64,000 bases of DNA from Symbiodinium natans (taxonomy: Eukaryota; Sar; Dinophyceae; Suessiales; Symbiodiniaceae): positions 60,001-124,000 of the forward strand of contig CAJNDS010002509.1 of assembly GCA_905221605.1 (NCBI GenBank). The letters are read 5' to 3'. Every line of letters begins with the position of its first letter. Position 1 is the stretch's first letter. The notes below the pieces were generated by a model. The model saw only the letters and a list, made by a program, of their open reading frames with translations, was not told the origin of the DNA and made no database searches. Position numbers and translations under genes: made by a program. Positions 54,301 to 58,075 of the stretch are shown piece after piece.

Positions 54301-57217
54301 GTGTCTCGGAACATCTAAAGATCCAGATGCTTGGGGTGGGTGTTTGCCGGACTTGAGCCTGGAGCCCATCACTCCCTACACCTGACGCTGACTGGAGCTT
54401 GGGTTTTATGTCCTAGGATTCCCTTTTGGGATGTTCCCCCTTGCACTAACAGTCCTTAATCCCTACTTCATGATTCATTATGAGCTACAAGGACTTGTGC
54501 CCTAAGGGTCCATGTACCTCAATAGGGCACTTGGGCCTTCAAGTACCTCCTGTTTGGGACTTAGGGCCCAAGTACATAAGAATGAGGTACCTGGACCCTT
54601 AGGGTATGCTGTCCCACCCCCGTTACCCCCCCCCCCCCCCCCACGGTCGCCCAAGAGGCTGGGGCGGTGGAGACGAATTGGCGCCCTTCGAAGCGTGCGG
54701 AGGCACCGATCGACGAGCCGCTGCCTCAAGGGCGCGCTTTTATTCCTGGCCGTTTCCTTTCTCCCGGGCCTTGCGAGCTTCAACTCTTCAACCCTTAACC
54801 CTATACACACCCCAAACCCCCGTTTTTTTGGGGTCCGCAACCTTGAAAAACTTTGTTCAAGGGTTTACGGGTTTAAGGAGTTAAGAGATTAATGACCCTA
54901 AGCCCTAATAACCCTAAACCCTAAACCCTAAACCCTAAACCCTAAACCCTAAACCCTAAACCCTAAACCCTAAACCCTAAACCCTAAACCCTAAACCCTA
55001 AACCCTAACCCTAATCGTTTAGGGTTTAGGCTTTGTAGGGTTCCCCCTCCCAGGTCCCCGCTGCCCGGGGCTTCGCCACGACCAGGGCCTGAGTCGCCGT
55101 CGCCCAAGGCCTGCGAAGAAGGGTTTAGGGTTTAGGGTTTAGGGTTTAGGGTTTAGGGTTTAGGGTTTAGGGTTTAGGGTTTAGGGTTTAGGGTTTAGGG
55201 TTTAGGGTTTAGGGTTTAGGGTTTATTTATTATTTAGGGTTTAGGGTTTGGGGGTAGCCCAGGAATCTGCACGGGCTTGTGGTACTAAGCCCCAGAAGCC
55301 AAGCCCTCCACCCTCAACCCTATACTGGCTGAAGCAAAGGGGCCTCAACGCTGAACCCTAAAACCCTAAACCCTAAACCTTAAACCCTAAACCCTAAACC
55401 CTAGTTCACCTAGGTTTTTCGGGTTTGGAGGGTGTTGGGGTGGTCGGGTGCCGGGGTTTTTTGCAAGTCTCAAACCCACACTCAGCTTGTTGTGTTCCTT
55501 AAACCCTAAACCATAAACCCTAAACCCTAAACCCTAAGGGCATTCCTGGCTCAAGATATGGTCCAGGCATATGCTTCGCCAGTGCCGAACTCTTCAGAGG
55601 CTTCCCGGCCACGGAGGCGGCTTAGGTGAGTTGGTTTAGGGTAGAGGGTTTAGGGTTTAGGGCTTAGGGCTTAGGGTTTAGGGTTCAGGGCGGGTTTCGT
55701 ATTCAGAGGTTTATTTGGCGCTTAGGCTGGGATGTTCCCCCTTTATACCAGCAGTCCTTAGTAGGGATTATAATCGGGGGCACTATATTCCCTATTATCA
55801 TATGGGGAACATCCCAATGTTTAGGTTTTATCTAGGCTTTCTAGGGTTTAATTTGGGTTTATGGGGAATCCATGATGCGTTTTTTGCACTTGGGGAAGGG
55901 CAAGGCTTCTGCCCTACTCCCTAAGCCCTGTCTGAAACCCTGAACCCTAAACCCTATGGTAAGCCCTAAACCCTAGACATAATATAAACCCTTTACATAA
56001 GCCCCATATAAACCCAAAACCCTGCACCCTGACCCCGGAACCCTGGCTTTGGGAATCCCTAAACCCTAAACCCTAAACCCTAAACCCTAAACCCTAAACC
56101 CTAAACCCTAAACCCTAAACCCTAAACCGCAGGGACATCAGGGACCGACCGCCGCAGCCGCAGCTGCCGAAGCGGCCCTGGGGCGCCCGGGCGCCACCCA
56201 GCAAGTCGGAGGTGGAGGAGAGGCGTTTAGGGTTTAGGGTTTAGGGTTTAGGGTTTAGGGTTTAGGGTTTAGGGTTTATTAGGGTTTAGGGTTTAGGGTT
56301 TAGGCCTATTCGGGTTTAGGGTTTAAGGGCTTAGGGTTGGAGGAGCAGTGAGGGTTCTTTGGGCTTCCAGGGTGTTGGGGGTTTGTTTTTTTTTTTTTTT
56401 TTTTGTTTTGTTGGGTGGTCGGAGGAGAGGTGAAGGGTTTTCGGTTTGAGGGTTTCAGGGCTTTATGGTTTCGATGTTCCCCCTTATACTATTACTACCA
56501 GTCCTGAATAAGGATTCTAGTACCCCCCCCCTATATTAAAATCACGATTAAGGACTCTTAGTAGCAGGGGGAACATCCCAAGTTTCACGGGTTTGGCTTT
56601 TGTTTTGGTGTTTAGGGTTTGGTGGGGCGACAGGGCTTTGGCAGGCGGAGGGGTTTAGGATAAAGGGAGAATGGAGAGGTGAGGGCTTAGCCTGGATGTT
56701 TTTAAGCAGGGGTGCTGAGACCGTGAATGGTAAGAACTGCGGGCAGAAGGCAGGGGACAGGGGTTTGTAGCAGGGTCTTAGTGTCTTAGGGCTGAAGAGT
56801 TTTTGGCTCTAGATTCTTTAGGCTTTTGGGCGTCTTGGATCTTTGTACAGTAGGTCCGTAGAGCTTGCAACACGTTAGAGAGTCCCGCTTTAGGGCTGTC
56901 GTGGATTTGGTTACTGTATTCAAAGTGCTTTGGGGAAACTACGTAGTCCAGCTGCCGCGTCTGAGTTGTGCTGCATGAGTACAGCCGTTGCCCTGCGCAG
57001 AACTCTCTTGATACGTATCCCTGAACCTGCAAGCAGGGTTTAGGGTCTGGGGTTTAAAGCTTAGGGTTTAGGGTTTGGGGTTTAGGGTTTAGGGTTTAGG
57101 GTTTCAGAAGTTTAGGGTTTAGGGCTTCCTAAACCCAAAACCCGTCAGGACCGTCTTTCGGATCTGCGTGTTCGCTTTGCGGCGCGCCGGCGCCGGAAGA
57201 AGGCCGACAAAGACTAG
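14938..57217 (+). CDS. Calcium-dependent protein kinase-like gene, more than 30 exons over about 42 kb
   Basis: Exons across 42 kb assemble in family order into a Ser/Thr kinase domain, a junction region, an EF-hand region and a long C-terminal tail, the CDPK plan in which calcium binding to EF-hands relieves kinase inhibition. Kinase landmarks: HCDLKPEN (21.8 kb), DFG (22.8 kb), GTPMYLSPE (24.9 kb), SDLWA (25.7 kb). EF-hand landmarks: DMDQNGRIS (37.6 kb) and DVDGDGQISLAE (41.2 kb). From 41158 to 57217 nearly every exon join keeps phase, ending at TAG 57215-57217. Donors are GC, GT or GA. Unresolved: the N terminus, exons between 15.0 and 15.8 kb, the alpha-G region (26.1-32.8 kb), and the exon finishing EF-hand 2. 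Alternative: the tail from about 45 kb is a separate gene; phase agreement across 43.8-45.7 kb argues against that. Confidence 0.75.
15411..15534. mobile_element. Palindromic element family C, copy
   Basis: Arms TACAGGGTGGGGCCCCCTAG and AAGGGGGCCCCACCCTGTA. Inner TATAAGTAGAGTTATAAGG and CTTAAC / GTTAGTATAG words. Confidence 0.88.
15975..16090. mobile_element. Palindromic element family F, copy
   Basis: GACCCAGACTAGGCCCTTAT at left; AAAGGGTACC and AAGGATACTCCTGGGTCTAG at right. Related copies: 47467-47575 and the right part at 40915-40970. Confidence 0.75.
16863..16989. mobile_element. Palindromic element family C, copy
   Basis: Arms TACAAGGAGGGGCCCC and GGGGCCCCTCCTCGTA; same interior as other C copies. 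Confidence 0.88.
17217..17266. repeat. CCGAGC hexamer microsatellite
   Basis: About eight perfect GAGCCC units. Open frames through it in both strands (Ala-Arg or Pro-Ser repeats) are not taken as genes. A CCCTAAA array follows at 17417-17482. Confidence 0.95.
17872..17968. mobile_element. Palindromic element family A, copy
   Basis: CCCTAAGGGTCCATGTACC at left and GCACATGGACCCTTAGGG at right, with inner TACTTGGGCC / GGCCCAAGTA. Confidence 0.85.
19449..19640. repeat. G-rich low-complexity tract (GGTGGGGGGCG)
   Basis: About 190 bp of guanine runs broken by single T, C or TGG; dense G-quadruplex potential on the + strand. Six overlapping open frames here are compositional artefacts. A CCCTAAA array at 19726-19788 follows, just before the 19817 kinase exon. 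Confidence 0.95.
20268..20372. mobile_element. Palindromic element family H, copy
   Basis: TTAGCAGCTGAGTGAG at left and GAACTCAGCAACTAAG at right; inner CACTTTTGAT / GCTGAAAGTGTACAC. Confidence 0.75.
21454..21594. mobile_element. Palindromic element family B, copy
   Basis: Arms CTTGGAGGTTCAGGGTACTT and AAGTACCATGAACCTCCAAG with the same inner repeats as the 13957 copy. Confidence 0.85.
21764..26131 (+). CDS. Kinase catalytic loop to alpha-F exons of gene 2
   Basis: 21764-21828 reads GVVHCDLKPENAMLL then RATDPK (GT donor): catalytic loop with HCD in place of HRD, catalytic Asp, Lys and Asn all present. 22799-22853 reads REEAPHIVLVDFGISEFVE with the DFG magnesium motif. 24198-24224 is a 27-nt exon reading ARHLAGPLK (GT donor). 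24889-24930 reads VRGTPMYLSPEGFE, the activation-segment end with SPE in place of APE. 25724-25756 reads GHLTEKSDLWA, the DxW helix-F signature. 26081-26131 reads ALGVVIFEMLLGRRPFQ. All joins keep frame; the Ala at the last join may be one residue too many. Catalytic residues suggest an active kinase. Confidence 0.85.
22138..22238. mobile_element. Palindromic element family D, copy
   Basis: TGGGATGTTCCCCCTTCTAC at left; AAGGACTGTTAGTATAGGTG at right. Confidence 0.83.
25078..25167. mobile_element. Family D element missing its outer left arm
   Basis: CTTATACTAACAGTCCTTAC and AAGGACTGTCAGTATAAGGG then GAACATCCCA; the outer left GGGATGTTC is absent. Confidence 0.8.
26394..26504. mobile_element. 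Palindromic element family E, copy
   Basis: GGCCCAGTGGTGCCCTTT and GTGCCCTTATTGTAATATGG then GCTGGGCTAG. Confidence 0.78.
27220..27587. repeat. Longest CCCTAAA array in the window
   Basis: About fifty near-perfect CCCTAAA units with rare one-base changes run for about 360 bp. It is interstitial: unique sequence lies on both sides. It precedes the hairpin-rich segment. Confidence 0.97.
27588..27732 (+). ncRNA. Candidate structured RNA: successive hairpins then T6
   Basis: A 145-bp unique segment directly after a 360-bp CCCTAAA array contains several hairpins in a row: GTCGCT with AGCGAC inside GGGG/CCCC (27589-27616), CGCTC with GAGCG enclosing GGGC/GCCC (27621-27650), GGTGAGG with CCTCACC (27675-27693), CTGTCC with GGACAG (27697-27709), and a weak GGCC/GGCC stem ending at 27726. 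TTTTTT follows at 27727-27732, as in a polymerase III stop. No tRNA-like boxes A and B, U6, 5S, 7SL or RNase P motif was recognised. Its place beside the longest telomere-like array invites the thought of a telomerase RNA, but no template or pseudoknot was identified. It could simply be a decayed mobile element. Confidence 0.3.
27960..28435. repeat. GC-rich 16-bp array in inverted halves
   Basis: From 27,985 to about 28,250 the unit GGGCCAAGGGCCCCCC repeats about sixteen times. From about 28,285 to 28,435 the reverse complement (CCCTTGGCCCGGGG) repeats about nine times. A spacer of roughly 50 bp separates them. Each unit is itself near-palindromic. The open frames of 160-260 codons in all directions here (Pro/Gly/Ala/Arg repeats) are consequences of the repeat, not genes. 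Confidence 0.9.
28720..29400. repeat. Tandem satellite, about 109-bp unit
   Basis: Four to five full or partial units share GGGCCTCTACGGGCCC, GCCGAAGGCCCGAAAAGG and AAACCCTAACACCGCAAAAC at about 28,730, 28,830, 28,940, 29,085 and 29,325. The second and third are nearly identical; the others are diverged or truncated. Segments at 28,615-28,715 and 29,190-29,260 share GGGGGACC, AAAATGCGATTTTTT and TGAAATCGATG with copies near 29,765, 30,645 and 31,050, linking this array to the next. Confidence 0.85.
29655..30565. repeat. Tandem satellite, about 52-bp unit, about 15 copies
   Basis: The unit contains CCCTAAACCCTGACCCCC, TTCGTGGGCAAATGG, TTTTTTTCCACCC and a G-run of variable length. About fifteen copies are seen; those from 29,890 to 30,560 are head to tail and nearly identical apart from G- and T-run length. 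The first two (29,660 and 29,700) are separated from the rest by a non-tandem stretch. Each unit includes nearly two CCCTAAA words, so it may have grown from telomere-like sequence. Confidence 0.9.
30615..31105. repeat. Dispersed 80-bp repeat copies and flank of satellite block
   Basis: CCCAAAACACCCCAAATGAG then GGGGACCCCAGGATCGGC, then TCCCAGTTAAAAATGCG, occurs at about 30,630 and 31,030, with an older copy at 29,755. Between the later copies (30,770-30,870) is a T-rich stretch of TTTTTCA words. This is the right edge of the 3.6-kb satellite block, which lies inside an intron of gene 2. Confidence 0.75.
31203..31490. repeat. CCCTAAA then TTTAGGG arrays, inverted pair
   Basis: CCCTAAA runs 31206-31302; TTTAGGG runs 31385-31490 with a short unique spacer holding TGTGTGCTGGGGCTCATGG. 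The spacer could hide a small kinase exon (frame reads VLGLME), unproven. Confidence 0.95.
32118..32215. mobile_element. Palindromic element family G, copy
   Basis: CCTATGTAGTTCCTTTTTGG and GGTACTACATAGGAAAGGAACC-like arms. Confidence 0.7.
32240..32450. repeat. CCCTAAA arrays
   Basis: Runs at 32240-32280 and 32330-32450 lie upstream of the VVQGLLNKDP kinase exon at 32784, separated by a CT microsatellite at 32662-32695. Confidence 0.95.
32784..35295 (+). CDS. Kinase C-terminal lobe and junction exons of gene 2
   Basis: 32784-32834 reads VVQGLLNKDPIARLTAQ, the subdomain XI motif LLxxDPxxRxT (GA donor). 33792-about 33840 in one frame reads LAWFALPERLQKHFA, which fits the position of the usual HPWF motif and linker. 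34174-34208 reads either AQHGCLAPEVKQ or PSMAALRQKSN; the second resembles a CDPK autoinhibitory junction. 35239-35295 reads AMFAVATGLSMKDMRSVFK, resembling the region before EF-hand 1 in CDPKs. The stretch 35052-35100 has an open frame of uncertain meaning. Between 26,131 and 32,784 the alpha-G region must be encoded, but only weak candidates (26,344-26,390; 31,345-31,378) were seen. Confidence 0.6.
33396..33735. repeat. CCCTAAAA octamer-variant array
   Basis: More than twenty units carry an extra A (CCCTAAAA), mixed with normal heptamers at both ends. The concentration of one variant in one place points to local expansion. Confidence 0.95.
34285..34391. repeat. CCCCTAAA octamer-variant array
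   Basis: About thirteen uniform CCCCTAAA units between ordinary CCCTAAA units. Confidence 0.95.
35404..43802 (+). CDS. EF-hand exons of gene 2 (four hands, two degenerate)
   Basis: 35404-35438 reads FNKTPCLTWGE and leaves two bases that join 36578-36638, SGNLDFNEFRAALGQLNITE; this gives a first EF-hand lacking acidic loop residues. 37590-37642 reads DPKRLMAILDMDQNGRIS with a canonical loop start. Its second half is unplaced; a YMEFL string at 40252-40266 has the right residues but no AG just before it. 41158-41227 reads AFDVFDVDGDGQISLAEL then RVMLSG, a canonical calcium loop. 42959-43020 reads DGPLVEVLPNGQTVDEVMDE. A possible 10-nt exon, 43166-43175 (DPG), would join 43726-43802, KQSISFEDFLNYLSRAAARK then CLGYF, as a fourth, less acidic hand. 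Calcium binding is expected mainly at hands 2 and 3. Confidence 0.75.
35564..35633. repeat. TTTCGGG variant array passing into TTTAGGG
   Basis: Six TTTCGGG units pass directly into four TTTAGGG units. Confidence 0.9.
35700..35818. mobile_element. Palindromic element family A, copy
   Basis: CCCTAAGGGTCCATGTACC and GGTACATGGACCTTTAGGG arms. A decayed relative (GGCCCAAGTACATAGCATG) lies at about 35,995-36,035. Confidence 0.85.
36122..36306. mobile_element. Family A element with duplicated left half
   Basis: The left arm CACAGGGTCCACCTAGCTG occurs twice, at 36,122 and 36,205, separated by TTACCCTAAACCCTAACC; one right arm ends near 36,306. A partial tandem duplication appears to involve a telomere-like stretch. 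Confidence 0.75.
38285..38425. mobile_element. Family F right arm duplicated around a CCCTAAA array
   Basis: CCTAGGTTACTCTTGGGTC (38308) and CCTAGGCTAGTCTTGGGTCTAG-like sequence (38401) lie on either side of nine CCCTAAA units. Confidence 0.7.
38589..38697. mobile_element. Family A element flanked by direct repeat of a family H arm
   Basis: CCCTAAGGGTCCATGTACC and GGTACATGGACCCTTAGGG arms. The string TAGCTGAATCAGCACACTTT occurs on both sides (38520 and 38701), the second continuing into a complete family H element. Confidence 0.85.
38698..38802. mobile_element. Palindromic element family H, copy
   Basis: TTAGTAGCTGAATCAGCACA at left, GCTGAAAGTGTACACC and GAACTCAGCAACTAAG at right. Confidence 0.8.
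38800..40080. other. Mostly unique intron stretch of gene 2
   Basis: This 1.3-kb stretch has few telomere-like words. It contains short open frames (for example near 39,055 reading EDRVIVKVTHLNRHEVPDWW and near 39,155 reading MDSGSLEGYEILG), but no family match or phase-consistent splice pair was found, and no known gene is called. Confidence 0.4.
40500..41110. repeat. CCCTAAA array, then CCCCAAA variants
   Basis: CCCTAAA at 40503-40608; CCCCAAA-type units at 40791-40850; CCCTAAA again at 41088-41120, upstream of the EF-hand 3 exon at 41158. Confidence 0.93.
42142..42345. mobile_element. Family J element with family I element nested inside
   Basis: Outer J halves: CTCCGAATAGCCCAAAGTAG at left and CCCCAATGTAGGTATTGTTT then GTATACTTGGAGCC at right match the intact copy at 8625-8708. 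Inner I element, 42178-42287, begins GCTTTACTGTAACTTTAGAT and ends CTGAGTGCAGCCAAG, as at 49977-50083. Confidence 0.78.
42643..42770. mobile_element. Family I element interrupted by poly-C
   Basis: GGTACTTTACTGTAACTTCA at left and AAGTGCAGCCAAG at right; a C-run of about 20 lies in the right half where other copies have CTACCCTCCTG. Confidence 0.75.
43996..57217 (+). CDS. C-terminal extension exons of gene 2
   Basis: Exons that keep one another's phase: 43996-44024 EELDMLAAS; 45021-45073 RKNSEEEVGRVPSQPHA; 45746-about 45796 KQLVQTMCEELEEDE; 47094-about 47138 EDISAKDLHMPSMEK; 48096-48158 AVARQSTTDFVEG then RSTSESNE; 49443-49510 EAEEKALWRAFGTQSKELW; 50412-50486 HGEALPPPRTLSPGA then GLPAMPLGG; 50817-about 50862 HEFLLETCGGERNPE; 51204-about 51242 EQRAALAGLLNFP; 52471-52526 RSDLLAANISALNRHFFA; 53056-53108 MVLSRLLAENASDGSDE; 53823-53855 GLKKALLEAVE; 54658-54767 AGAVETNWRPSKRAEAP and on; 55054-55108 SPLPGASPRPGPESPSPK; 55567-55625 AYASPVPNSSEASRPRRRL; 56133-about 56216 DIRDRPPQPQLPKRPWGARA and on; 57149-57217 DRLSDLRVRFAARRRRK, KADKD, stop. 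The tail is acidic, then Pro/Ser-rich, then basic; no known domain is visible. It is unusual for CDPKs, which normally end soon after EF-hand 4. Confidence 0.65.
44328..45000. repeat. TTTAGGG array, then AACACCCTA nonamer array
   Basis: Ten TTTAGGG units at 44333-44402. About thirteen units of CCCTAAACA occupy 44862-44982, then normal CCCTAAA up to 45000. The antisense frame of Gly-Cys-Leu repeats is an artefact. Confidence 0.95.
44425..44560. mobile_element. Palindromic element family L, copy
   Basis: TTGGAACCACGGACCCTGAG and GGGACCCAAATTACGGGCCC; related copies 4985-5100 and 52833-52915 share CCCTTAC, GGGATC(T/C)GAAGTA words. Confidence 0.6.
45530..45650. mobile_element. Palindromic element family K, copy
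   Basis: GGGAGGATCCCAAAAGTAGG with GGGTTCCCAAGACC and AGTAGTATCGGGCC. Related sequence at 18330-18510, 48005-48085 (reverse) and 50272-50342. Confidence 0.55.
47875..47999. mobile_element. Palindromic element family C, reverse orientation
   Basis: Arms TACAGGGTGGGGCCCCCTTA and GGGGGGCCCACCCTGTA; interior reads as the reverse complement of the 15411 copy, with which it shares the CAGGGTGGGG arm subtype. Confidence 0.88.
48357..48765. repeat. CCCTAAA arrays
   Basis: Runs at 48357-48417 and 48612-48762, separated by a family A palindrome. Confidence 0.95.
48461..48558. mobile_element. Family A element, diverged left arm
   Basis: The inner pair CCTGGGCCTTCAAG and GGGCCCAAGTACAT and right arm GAGGTACCTGGACCC are clear; the left arm has decayed. 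Confidence 0.7.
49977..50083. mobile_element. Family I element, intact copy
   Basis: GTGGTACTTTGCTGTAACTT at left and CTCCTGAGTGCAGCCAAG at right, with GGGTTAATTGGGTTTCTTA between. Confidence 0.75.
50480..51175. repeat. TTTAGGG, CCCTAAA and CCCTAAACCA arrays
   Basis: TTTAGGG at 50497-50605 follows the 50412 exon. CCCTAAA at 50675-50767 precedes the 50817 exon. About ten CCCTAAACCA decamers at 51075-51172 precede the 51204 exon. Confidence 0.95.
52010..52320. repeat. TTTATAGGG / TTTTTAGGG variant array
   Basis: About thirty units of GGGTTTATA, GGGTTTTTA and related nonamers, much more heterogeneous than the heptamer arrays. Confidence 0.93.
53514..53819. mobile_element. Family B element carrying a family A insertion and a telomeric array
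   Basis: The left arm CACTTGGAGGTTCATGG at 53514 and right arm AAGTACCATGAACCCCCAAG at 53800 are B. A complete family A element occupies 53543-53651 in the left half, and seven CCCTAAA units at 53727-53778 interrupt the right half. The right end lies 3 bp before the acceptor of exon 53823. Confidence 0.88.
54428..54499. mobile_element. Family D element truncated by family A
   Basis: TGGGATGTTCCCCCTTGCAC starts the element; it stops at AAGGACTTGTG where family A begins. Confidence 0.7.
54500..54604. mobile_element. Family A element next to truncated family D element
   Basis: CCCTAAGGGTCCATGTACC and GAGGTACCTGGACCCTTAGGG arms. It starts where the right arm of a family D element (54428-54499) should continue, and that arm does not resume afterwards. 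Confidence 0.8.
54905..55230. repeat. CCCTAAA array and TTTAGGG array around exon 55054
   Basis: CCCTAAA at 54908-55008 and TTTAGGG at 55121-55225 lie on either side of the small Pro/Ser-rich exon 55054-55108, a clear example of the outward-pointing arrangement. Confidence 0.95.
55728..55816. mobile_element. Palindromic element family D, copy
   Basis: TGGGATGTTCCCCCTTTATA and ATATGGGGAACATCCCA arms. Confidence 0.85.
56473..56581. mobile_element. Palindromic element family D, copy
   Basis: GATGTTCCCCCTTATACTA and TAGTAGCAGGGGGAACATCC arms. Confidence 0.85.
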
Positions 57218-57531
57218 CTTTTTGGGTGAGGGCATAATGGTGGGGGTTCAAGATTGTTTAGGGTTTAGGGTTTAGGGTTTAGGGCTTAGGGTTTAGGGTT
57301 TAGGGTTTAGGTGAGTCTGCAGGGTTGCAGGCACAACGCTTTGGTTTAAAAACTCAAACATTCCCACCCAACTTCCCCAAGAGCATACAGATCCAAGAGC
57401 GCACAAGTAGCACAGGTGCCAAAAAAAGTCACCAACATCATCACCTGACAGTCCCTCCAGAATAGGTTAACACACTTTACCCGCTAAACCCGAAACCCTT
57501 TGCCCTCAAGATCCCTCAAGCCCCTGTAACT

Positions 57532-57640
57532 CTTAGTAGCCCAGTGGTGCCCTTTTTCCTTTTTTTGGTTCCTTTTATAAAATGACCAACCCAAGAAAAG
57601 GTGCCCTTATCATTATAATATGGTTACTGGGCTACTAAGA
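57532..57640. mobile_element. Palindromic element family E, copy
   Basis: Arms CTTAGTAGCCCAGTGGTGCC and ATGGTTACTGGGCTACTAAG. Confidence 0.85.
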
Positions 57641-58075
57641 ACTTGAAATGAGTCAGGAAACTTGTCTTGAAACTTTCCTCCCCCAGAAACATTTCCCGAA
57701 CCTTAACCTGATGATCTCAATAAACCTTAAAACCCTAAACACCAAACCCTATACCCTATACCCTACACCCTATAAACCCTACATCCTCAACCCTAAACCC
57801 TAAACCCTAAACCCCCCCATAAATCCTCAACCCTGAACCCTAAGCCCTGGGTTTAGGGGTGTTGGCATCCCCGAGGCCTTACAAGGGCCCCAGACGTGAA
57901 GCAAATCCTCTCCTGGGTTTAGGGTTTAGGGTTTAGGGCTTAGGGTTCAGGGTTCAGGGTTCAGGGTTTAGGGTTTAGGGTTCAGGGTTTAGGACTTAGG
58001 GTTTAGGGTGGTAGGTTCGCGGTTTCGGTTTAGGGTTTGGGGCTTGGGGGTTTCGGGGGTTAGAATGCTTGTCAG

